Assembly (NCBI GenBank): GCA_041394725.1
Contig: JAWKHR010000096.1
Coordinates: forward strand, 1-9,675
DNA from: JAWKHR01 sp041394725
GTDB lineage: Bacteria; Acidobacteriota; Vicinamibacteria; Vicinamibacterales; SCN-69-37
Direction: 5' to 3'
DNA: 9,675 nt
Part shown: positions 1 through 5,976 of the stretch, one piece after another
How positions within the stretch are numbered: the first letter of the stretch is position 1
How the letters are laid out: each line of letters begins with the position of its first letter
Notes under the pieces: model-generated
Seen by the model: the letters and a program-made list of their open reading frames with translations, nothing else
Database searches by the model: none
Told to the model about the DNA's origin: nothing
Position numbers and translations under genes: made by a program

Positions 1-708
1 GAGCGGACGCCGGTCGTCGTACTCGACGAACCCGCGGGTGCGGGCGAACGTCGGATCCGCGGCGATCCCCGGCGCGGCGTCGTCGTCGAACCGCGCTTCG
101 ATGGAGGTGCGGCTGGAGTCGCCGCCCGACTCGATGCGCGGCCGTTCCAGGCCGAGGCCGGCGCCCAGTCGCAGGTGGCGGAACGGTCGCGCGGCCACGT
201 CCACGTCGAGCGTCGTGCCGCGCTCGGTGTAGATCGTCTCGTCGCGCCGCCGGCTGTCGGGCCCGATGCCGAAGAACTCCTCGCGCGGCGACGAGTACTG
301 GCGGAGCCGCGCGTCGAGGGCGAGCGTGTCGCCGGGACGCAGCGGGTAGTGCCCGCGCGCCTCGACCGCCCAGTAGCCCGTGAACGACGCCGCGCCCCAC
401 AGGTCGAGGCTGCCGAGCCCGCGGACCAGCGAGCGATCCCGGTACCCGGCGCCGAGCGCCGTGCCGCTGCCCGTCGTCAGGCTGCCGAACCTGGCGTAGA
501 TGCCGTCGCGACGAAGCACCGGCATCACCTGATCCTCGGCCAGGTGCATCACGCGTTCGAGGCCGGAGGGCTCGTACGGGCGGAGCGCCGCCTGCTTGGC
601 CTCGCGCGCCTGGCGCAGGGCCTCGGCCCGGGTCGCGGGCTGCTGATCGGGCGGAGGCGTTCCCAGCCCCGTCACGAGAACGGCGTACAGGCCCCAGGCG
701 GAAAGCAT
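1..708 (-). CDS. Outer-membrane beta-barrel protein, BamA/TamA-like (partial, C-terminus beyond left edge)
   Basis: Reading the minus strand from ATG at 708 gives 236 codons open to base 1, so the C-terminal part is missing. An in-frame TAG at 729-727 with no other start codon between fixes ATG 708 as the outermost start. The protein opens with a short hydrophobic stretch (about residues 1-16, LSAWGLYAVLVTGLG) that could be a signal peptide. A charged, Ala/Arg-rich linker follows (about 26-45). From about residue 70 there are alternating polar/apolar, Gly- and aromatic-rich strands, and the last visible residues read FVEYDDRRPL. Strand pattern and the YDDR-type motif resemble the surface-antigen (D15)/BamA-TamA barrel family, usually outer-membrane proteins that insert or export other proteins. 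No POTRA domain is visible in this N-terminal part, so it may be a barrel-only member. It is divergent from the kinase gene. No Shine-Dalgarno is seen before ATG 708, and the -10-like element lies so close that the message could be nearly leaderless. The family call is moderate; an outer-membrane barrel is more certain than BamA. Confidence 0.6.
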   Translation of the reverse strand, partial: MLSAWGLYAVLVTGLGTPPPDQQPATRAEALRQAREAKQAALRPYEPSGLERVMHLAEDQVMPVLRRDGIYARFGSLTTGSGTALGAGYRDRSLVRGLGSLDLWGAASFTGYWAVEARGHYPLRPGDTLALDARLRQYSSPREEFFGIGPDSRRRDETIYTERGTTLDVDVAARPFRHLRLGAGLGLERPRIESGGDSSRTSIEARFDDDAAPGIAADPTFARTRGFVEYDDRRPL

Positions 709-720
709 TGATGCAGGCGC

Positions 721-729
721 ACTATACTA
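721..729. promoter_or_regulatory. Shared, nearly symmetric -10-like element between divergent genes
   Basis: The only AT-rich patch in the 67-bp gap between the barrel gene and the kinase gene is ACTATACTA. On the plus strand it holds TATACT (723-728), one mismatch from the sigma-70 -10 consensus, which would start transcription near 735 and give a leader of about 40 nt. On the minus strand it holds TATAGT (726-721), which would start near 714, a few bases before ATG 708. No good -35 hexamer is seen for either direction. The promoter assignment is inferred from base sequence and position only. Confidence 0.45.
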
Positions 730-775
730 CCCGTTTGCGACGACTCCGGAAGCGTCGATCGCGCCAGCAGCCGTG

Positions 776-2389
776 ATGTCATCCGTGCCCAGCACGCCCT
801 CCGCCGGCTCGACGCCGCTCTCGGCCGGTTCTCCGGCGGGCGGCGTGCTGCGACTGCCGCCGCGGCTGCTGGAGTCGGCGTCGAAGCGGCTCTGCATGCT
901 GTCGGTGCTGGTCGCGTCGGTCGTCGTCTTCGTCCAGATCCTGCAGCAGTTCACCCAGCCGGCGCTCGGCCCGGTGCTCGCCGATCCGCTCAACCGGCTG
1001 TCCACGCTGGCGTCGGTGCTGGCGGCCATCGGGCTGTTCGCCCTCGGCCATTACCGGATCGTGCCGCCGTCCACGATCATCGGGCTGGGGATGGCGTTCG
1101 AGGTCCTGGTCGCCTGGACGATCTCGCTCGTCGAGACGACGCTGCCGTTCCCGGCGGGACAGCCGCTGGTCGGGATGTCGTCGCTCGGCCCGTGGGTGTT
1201 CGCGGTGGGCGTCCTCGTGCCGAACCGCCCGGCGTTCACGCTGATGACCGCGCTCCTCGCCGCCACGACCTGGCCGGCGGCCTTCGCCTTCAACGCCGCG
1301 CGCTTCGACTTCCCGGATCGGCCGACGGGCGAGATCGTCGTCTGGCCGGTGATGAACTACATGCTGGCGGTCCTGTCGTTCGTCATCGGCCGCTGGTACT
1401 ACGGCACGTCGATCGCGGCCCAGGCGGCGCAGGATCTGGGCAGCTATCGCCTCGTCAGCCGGATCGGCACCGGCGGGATGGGCGAGGTGTGGATGGCGCG
1501 CCACCAGATGCTGGCCCGCGACGCGGCGATCAAGCTCGTCAAGCCGCAGGGCGAATCGGCCCGGCAGGCCGACCTGGCCGTGCGCCGCTTCAAGCGCGAG
1601 GCGAACATCATCGCCTCGCTGCAGTCGCCGAACACGGTCTACCTGTACGACTTCGGGGTCACCGAGGACGGGCACTTCTACTACGTGATGGAGCTGCTCG
1701 ACGGCATCAGCCTGCAGGAACTGGTCACGACGTTCGGCCCGCAGCCGGCCGCGCGCGTCGCGGCGATCCTGCGGCAGCTCTGCGCGTCGCTCGAGGAGGC
1801 GCACCAGAAGGACCTGCTGCACCGCGACCTCAAGCCGTCGAACATCATGCTGTGCAAGGTCGCGCTCGCGCACGACGTCGTCAAGGTACTGGACTTCGGC
1901 CTGGCGAAGGCGATCGGGCCGAGCGAGGGCACCCAGCTCACGCTGGAAGGCGTCACGACCGGCACGCCGGGCTACATGGCGCCGGAAATCGCGATGGGCG
2001 AATCCCGGGTGGACGCGCGGGCCGACATCTACGCCATGGGCTGCGTGGCCTATTTCCTGCTCACCGGCACGATGGTCTTCGAGGATCCGAACCCGATGGC
2101 GATGGCGCTCAAGCACGTGCAGGCGGCGCCGGATCCGCCGTCGAGCCGCACGGAGCTGCCGATCCCCGAGAGCCTGGAGCTGCTGATCCTGGCGTGCCTG
2201 GCGAAGAAGCCCGACGATCGGCCGGCGAGCGTCCGCGAGATGCTGGACCAGCTCGACGCGTGCGACGTGCCGGCGTGGACCGCCGACGAGGCCGACCGCT
2301 GGTGGGAGCGCCACCTGCCGCCCGGCTCCTCCCTGCGATCGGTGGGCGCCCCCTCGGGGCCGACGCCGCCGGTCGTGCGGAAGATGTGA
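776..2389 (+). CDS. Membrane-anchored eukaryotic-like Ser/Thr protein kinase
   Basis: ATG 776 (or GTG 773 directly before it) opens a protein of about 537 residues; no clear Shine-Dalgarno separates the two. The order is reversed from the common bacterial kinase plan: a polytopic N-terminus comes first and the catalytic domain last. Hydrophobic segments lie at about residues 40-60, 76-92, 100-120, 138-166 (one or two) and 188-206. The kinase domain spans about 224-496 and has every key motif (numbered from GTG 773): Gly-rich loop GTGGMGEV (232-239), catalytic Lys in AAIK (K254), HRDLKPSN (350-357), DFG (374-376), GTPGYMAPE (397-405) and DARADIYAMG (414-423). HRD Arg present makes it an RD kinase, so activation by phosphorylation of the Thr-rich activation loop (about 390-398) is likely. 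The tail (about 500-515, WWERHLPP) is outside the domain. It should phosphorylate Ser/Thr of cytoplasmic targets, with the membrane part as sensor or anchor; substrates are unknown. The transporter gene starts 23 nt downstream, so the two probably form an operon. Confidence 0.93.
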   Translation: MSSVPSTPSAGSTPLSAGSPAGGVLRLPPRLLESASKRLCMLSVLVASVVVFVQILQQFTQPALGPVLADPLNRLSTLASVLAAIGLFALGHYRIVPPSTIIGLGMAFEVLVAWTISLVETTLPFPAGQPLVGMSSLGPWVFAVGVLVPNRPAFTLMTALLAATTWPAAFAFNAARFDFPDRPTGEIVVWPVMNYMLAVLSFVIGRWYYGTSIAAQAAQDLGSYRLVSRIGTGGMGEVWMARHQMLARDAAIKLVKPQGESARQADLAVRRFKREANIIASLQSPNTVYLYDFGVTEDGHFYYVMELLDGISLQELVTTFGPQPAARVAAILRQLCASLEEAHQKDLLHRDLKPSNIMLCKVALAHDVVKVLDFGLAKAIGPSEGTQLTLEGVTTGTPGYMAPEIAMGESRVDARADIYAMGCVAYFLLTGTMVFEDPNPMAMALKHVQAAPDPPSSRTELPIPESLELLILACLAKKPDDRPASVREMLDQLDACDVPAWTADEADRWWERHLPPGSSLRSVGAPSGPTPPVVRKM

Positions 2390-2412
2390 CACCGGACGGA
2401 TAACCTGACGCC

Positions 2413-4476
2413 ATGAGGACCGCGCTGGTGACGCGCCTGGCGATGACGGTGGCGGGCGCCATGCTCGCCCACCAGGTCGCCGGCAAGGCGTTCCGGGACG
2501 CCGCGTTCCTGACCGCCTGGCCGGCGTCCGCGCTGCCCGCGATCGTAATCGCGACCGCCGTGCTGGTCGTCGCGCTCGTGCCGGTCTTCGCGAGCCTGCT
2601 CGCGCGGTTCAGCCCCCGCACGGTGGTACCGGCGGGGTTCGCGGTGAGCGCGGCCGGCCACCTGCTCGAATGGCGCGCCCCCGGCGGCGCGTGGATGGCC
2701 GTCGTCATCTACCTGCACGTGGCGGGCCTCGGCGCGCTGCTGCTGTCGGGGTTCTGGTCGCTGCTGAGCGAGCTGCTGGATCCGGCCACGGCGAAACGGA
2801 GCTACGGGCGTGTGGCGGCGGCGGGCACGGTCGGCGGCCTCGTCGGCGGCCTGGTCGCGCAGCGAATCGCCGCGCTGCTGCCCCCGGAGACCGCGCTGCT
2901 CTTCCTCGCCGGCGCGCACGCGGCGTGCGCCGCCGGGGCGATCGCGCTCGGCGCGGCCGGCACGAAGGGCGTGGCCTCGGCGGCCGAGTCCACGCCGGCG
3001 GGCCCGCTCTTCGAGTTCGACGTGCTGCGCCGCGCGCCGCACCTGCGGACGCTCGCGCTCCTCGTGACGTCGGGCACCGCCGCGGCCGCCATCCTCGACT
3101 TCCTGCTGAAGGACCGCGCCGCCGCGGCCTACACGACCGGCGCCGACCTGCTGAGCTTCTTCGCGATCTTCTACACCGCGATTCAGCTGCTGACCTTCGT
3201 CGCGCAGATTCGCGTCGGCCGGACGATCCAGCAGCTCGGCCTCGGCCGGACGATCTCCACCCTGCCGGCCGGTGTCGGCGCCGGCGGCATCGCCGCGCTG
3301 CTCTTCCCGGTCTTCCCGCTCTTCGCCGTCGTCCGCGGCCTCGAGTCGGTGCTGCGGGGCTCGCTGTTCCGCGCGGGCTACGAGCTGCTGTTCGTGCCGA
3401 TGGACCCGGCCGAGAAGCGACGGACGAAAACGTTCCTCGACGTGACGTGCGACCGCGCGGGTGACGCGATCGGCGCGGCGCTGGTGCAGGCCGCGCTGTG
3501 GATCGGTCCGGCGTTCCTGGTCTCGGAGCTGCTGGCGGCGGTCATCGCGCTCGGGCTCGCCGGGCTCTGGCTCGGCGGCCGGCTCGACGTCCTCTACCTC
3601 CGCGTCGTCGAGCGGCGGCTCGTCGGGCAGCTGCCGGTCACGCCGGCCGTGCTCGGGTCGGAGACCGCGTGGACGGTGCTCGAGCTGCCCGCGCTCGAGA
3701 GCGGCGGCCGGATGCCGGTGGCCGGCGACGATGGCCGCGACCGGTCCGGCGACGCGCGTGAGCCCGTGCGGCCGCGGATCGTGGACGAGCGGCTCGCGCT
3801 CATGGCGGAACTCCGCAGCGGCGATCGGACCCGGGTCGAGACCGCGCTGCTGAAGCTGGAACGCCCCGACGCCATGGTCGTGTCCCAGGTCGTGGAGCTG
3901 CTCGCCTGGGACGACGTGGCGACGGCGGCGCGGGCGGCCCTCGACGCGGCGGTGGAGACGCACGAAGGCCAGCTGGCCGACGCGCTGGTCGATCCGGACA
4001 CGGACTTCGCGATCCGGCGTCGGCTGCCGCGGATCCTCGGGCGGCACGCCTCGCAGCGGGTCGTGGACGACCTGGTCCGCGGCCTCGACGACTCGCGGTT
4101 CGAGGTGCGGTATCAGTGCTCGCGCGCGATCGACCGGCTGCGCCAGCGCCATCCGGAGCTGCACGTGGACCGCGAGCGCATCCTCGCGATCGTGGATCGC
4201 GAGCTCTCCGTCACCGCGCAGGTCTGGCGCGCGCACCGCATCCTGGACCCGGACGACGAGGAGTCGGCGTCCGGGCCGAGCGCGCGGCGCACGCAGCGCG
4301 GGGCGGAGCACCTGTTCGCGCTGCTCGCGTCGATCCTGCCGCGCGAGCCGCTCACGGTCGCGTTCAGCGGGCTGCGGTCGAACGACCGGACGCTGCGCGG
4401 CGTGGCGCACGAGTACCTGGACAGCGTGTTGCCGCCCGACGTCTGCGCCCGCCTGCACCTGCTGCTGAGCGAGTGA
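2413..4476 (+). CDS. ADP/ATP translocase-like membrane transporter with C-terminal HEAT-like domain
   Basis: 687 residues from ATG 2413, 23 nt after the kinase stop; upstream only a weak GGA is visible. Residues 1 to about 400 are polytopic, with roughly 10-12 hydrophobic segments. Two stretches align with signatures of the opposing gene at 4516-5949: 114-142 (FW..L...L......R.YG.V...GTVGG) and 335-357 (TKTFLDVTCDRAGDAIG), matching FWAFANDLYTEGQGRRLFP and AAIDTFCQRAGDVLQ there. This places it in the major-facilitator-like Npt1/Npt2 (ADP/ATP translocase, TLC) group, though it is more diverged. From about residue 455 the protein is soluble and helical, with paired amphipathic helices rich in Leu, Ala, Arg and Asp (for example 466-500 and about 540-580), which I read as HEAT-like repeats. 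The known relatives exchange nucleotides across membranes in intracellular bacteria; members in free-living bacteria have no firm substrate. The HEAT part may bind a partner, perhaps the kinase. Transport activity is inferred, not shown. Confidence 0.72.
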   Translation: MRTALVTRLAMTVAGAMLAHQVAGKAFRDAAFLTAWPASALPAIVIATAVLVVALVPVFASLLARFSPRTVVPAGFAVSAAGHLLEWRAPGGAWMAVVIYLHVAGLGALLLSGFWSLLSELLDPATAKRSYGRVAAAGTVGGLVGGLVAQRIAALLPPETALLFLAGAHAACAAGAIALGAAGTKGVASAAESTPAGPLFEFDVLRRAPHLRTLALLVTSGTAAAAILDFLLKDRAAAAYTTGADLLSFFAIFYTAIQLLTFVAQIRVGRTIQQLGLGRTISTLPAGVGAGGIAALLFPVFPLFAVVRGLESVLRGSLFRAGYELLFVPMDPAEKRRTKTFLDVTCDRAGDAIGAALVQAALWIGPAFLVSELLAAVIALGLAGLWLGGRLDVLYLRVVERRLVGQLPVTPAVLGSETAWTVLELPALESGGRMPVAGDDGRDRSGDAREPVRPRIVDERLALMAELRSGDRTRVETALLKLERPDAMVVSQVVELLAWDDVATAARAALDAAVETHEGQLADALVDPDTDFAIRRRLPRILGRHASQRVVDDLVRGLDDSRFEVRYQCSRAIDRLRQRHPELHVDRERILAIVDRELSVTAQVWRAHRILDPDDEESASGPSARRTQRGAEHLFALLASILPREPLTVAFSGLRSNDRTLRGVAHEYLDSVLPPDVCARLHLLLSE

Positions 4477-4479
4477 GGA

Positions 4480-4537
4480 GCGCTCGTCAGAGGGTTCGGC
4501 GCCGGCCGGCGCTCGTCAGAGGGTGCGCCGCCGGTGC
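4480..4537. repeat. Imperfect 29-bp tandem duplication at convergent gene ends
   Basis: The 16-mer GCGCTCGTCAGAGGGT occurs at 4480-4495 and again, identical, at 4509-4524. Extending to a 29-bp unit gives 24 of 29 matches. The second copy contains the stop codon (TGA, minus strand, 4518-4516) of the minus-strand transporter; the first copy reproduces that gene end outside it. The junction forms a perfect 14-bp palindrome, GCGCCGGCCGGCGC, at 4499-4512. The repeat fills the whole 39-bp gap between the two facing genes. There is no T-run, so an intrinsic terminator cannot be claimed. Confidence 0.8.
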
Positions 4538-5949
4538 TCGCGGGCGATGCGGCCGGCGACGGCCAGCCACGCGCCGGTCAGCGCGACGTTGATCCAGGCG
4601 AAGGCGCCGGCGCCGAAGCCCATCGACGTGCCGCCCAGCACCAGGCCGGCCTGCAGCACGTCGCCGGCACGCTGGCAGAACGTGTCGATGGCCGCCTTGG
4701 CCTTGTACTTCGCCTCGCGCGACGTCGGCAGGAACAGGGCCTGCCGCACGGTGTTCTGGATCGAGTAGTCGGTGCCGTTCTCGAGGATCTTGCCGACGCG
4801 GATGACCGAGAGAATCGGCACGACCGCGATCACCGCGTAGTTGACGAAGGCGAGGATCGGCAGGATGAACAGCGAGCCCCGGACGCCGAGGTACCGGATC
4901 GCGCGCGACGCGACCAGCAGCTGCAGCAGGAAGCCGAGCAGGTTGACCCAGCCGTAGAACGACCCGTAGAACGCGCCGACGAAGCTCTGCTGCGCCGCCA
5001 CCGGGTCGGCGCCGGTCGCGAGCGCGGCGGCCTGCCGTTCGACGACGCTCCGCAGGAGGAACTCGCCGGTCGTGTTCACGACGTTGAGGAGGATCACGAG
5101 CACGCCGATCCAGAGCAGGTACCGGTCACGCAGGACGAGCTGGAATCCGCCCTCCTTGCCGAGGGGCTCGTCCTGCGCGCGGGCCACCTCCGGGGCCACG
5201 CTGCGGCGCTCGCGCCGGTGCACGGCCACCGACAGGCTCATCGCCACGAGCAGGAGCCCGGCGGCCAGCATCATCAGCGTGTAGGGCGTGAACGCCAGGT
5301 TCCGGACGAGCGGCGGGACGGCCGAGGCCCCGACCCACGCGCCGAGCGACGCGCCGACGCCGATGAGCGGGAACAGGCGCCGGCCCTGTCCCTCGGTGTA
5401 GAGGTCGTTCGCGAAGGCCCAGAACTGCGAGACGATGAAGACGTTGAAGATGCCGAGCCAGACGTAGAAGGCGACGCCCTCGCGGATGCCCGCCTGCCCC
5501 ACCACGAAGAACACGGCCAGGTTGGCGGCGAAGAAGATCGCGGTCGTCGCCACCAGGCGGATCCGCCGGACGCGCGACCCGAGCCAGCCGTAGAGCGGCA
5601 CGACCCCCAGCAGCAGCACGGCCTGCGCCGCCGACGAGTAGGACGCGACCGCCGCGCCGCCCTCGGTCAGGATGAGCGCCTCGCGCGCCGGCTTGAGCAG
5701 GTAGTACGCGGCGAGCAGCAGGAACACGTTGGCCGCCAGGAGCAGCGCGCCCACGCCCTCGCCCGCCCGCACGTCGGCGAACACCGAGAGCGCGCGGTCG
5801 AGCCGGGTCTTCGGCGCCTCCCCCAGCGCGCGGAAGACCGGGAACGAGTGCTGCGATTTCAGCTCCGGATGCGTGACGAGCGTCCGCGGCTCGGATCGGG
5901 AGGGCGGCGGGGTCGGATGGGCCATGTATTCCGGGGGGATTGCGGGCAT
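4516..5949 (-). CDS. Npt1/Npt2-type (ADP/ATP translocase family) nucleotide transporter-like protein
   Basis: 477 residues if started at ATG 5949; ATG 5925 (residue 9) is an equal candidate, with a weak GGA upstream and better placed relative to the -10-like element at 5950-5955. The first 60 residues are polar, with Pro-rich runs, and probably cytoplasmic. About 10-12 membrane segments follow, from residue 66 to 466. Family-like signatures are LLKPAREALIL (84-94), FWAFANDLYTEGQGRRLFP (176-194) followed by a Gly-rich helix, and TDYSIQNTVRQALFLP (393-408) continuing through the Lys-rich loop to DTFCQRAGDVLQAG (422-435). The C-terminus is short and basic, with no extra domain. The known family exchanges ATP for ADP or other nucleotides in plastids and intracellular bacteria; homologues in free-living bacteria are common but their cargo is unsettled, so no substrate is claimed. 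It lies tail to tail with its paralogue (39 bp between stops) and divergent from clpA. Confidence 0.8.
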   Translation of the reverse strand: MPAIPPEYMAHPTPPPSRSEPRTLVTHPELKSQHSFPVFRALGEAPKTRLDRALSVFADVRAGEGVGALLLAANVFLLLAAYYLLKPAREALILTEGGAAVASYSSAAQAVLLLGVVPLYGWLGSRVRRIRLVATTAIFFAANLAVFFVVGQAGIREGVAFYVWLGIFNVFIVSQFWAFANDLYTEGQGRRLFPLIGVGASLGAWVGASAVPPLVRNLAFTPYTLMMLAAGLLLVAMSLSVAVHRRERRSVAPEVARAQDEPLGKEGGFQLVLRDRYLLWIGVLVILLNVVNTTGEFLLRSVVERQAAALATGADPVAAQQSFVGAFYGSFYGWVNLLGFLLQLLVASRAIRYLGVRGSLFILPILAFVNYAVIAVVPILSVIRVGKILENGTDYSIQNTVRQALFLPTSREAKYKAKAAIDTFCQRAGDVLQAGLVLGGTSMGFGAGAFAWINVALTGAWLAVAGRIAREHRRRTL

Positions 5950-5957
5950 TCTATAAT
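5950..5957. promoter_or_regulatory. Perfect TATAAT on plus strand overlapping TATAGA on minus strand
   Basis: TATAAT at 5952-5957 is an exact sigma-70 -10 hexamer on the plus strand, 20 bp before the clpA GTG, and implies transcription from about 5964. The complement reads TATAGA (5955-5950) towards the minus-strand transporter and would start near 5943, just upstream of its ATG 5925. No convincing -35 is seen: TTCCGG at 5929-5934 has 17-bp spacing but few consensus bases. It is the only AT-rich site in this gap. Confidence 0.55.
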
Positions 5958-5964
5958 CGAAATC

Positions 5965-5968
5965 GGAG
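5965..5968 (+). promoter_or_regulatory. Shine-Dalgarno GGAG that fixes the clpA GTG start
   Basis: GGAG lies 8 nt before GTG 5977. Together with the match of the residues right after GTG (FSASLEIVLHIAYQEA) to the usual ClpA N-terminus, it decides the start, although the frame stays open for more than 1.4 kb upstream, antisense to the transporter gene. Confidence 0.75.
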
Positions 5969-5976
5969 CGCTCATC

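Noticed and set aside
175..711. Plus-strand open frame of 178 codons at the left edge
   Set aside because: The minus strand there encodes a coherent barrel protein with a start fixed by an upstream stop; the plus frame is its shadow.
779..2392. Minus-strand open frame of 537 codons antisense to the kinase
   Set aside because: Arg/His-rich shadow, whereas the plus strand has every kinase motif.
2050..4458. Minus-strand open frame of 802 codons antisense to the HEAT transporter
   Set aside because: Arg/Gln/Glu-rich low-complexity translation with no domain; a shadow of the plus-strand gene.
4534..5976. Upstream in-frame extension of clpA to 4534
   Set aside because: The extension is antisense to the minus-strand transporter and has no similarity to ClpA; the GTG at 5977 has a Shine-Dalgarno and the correct ClpA N-terminus.
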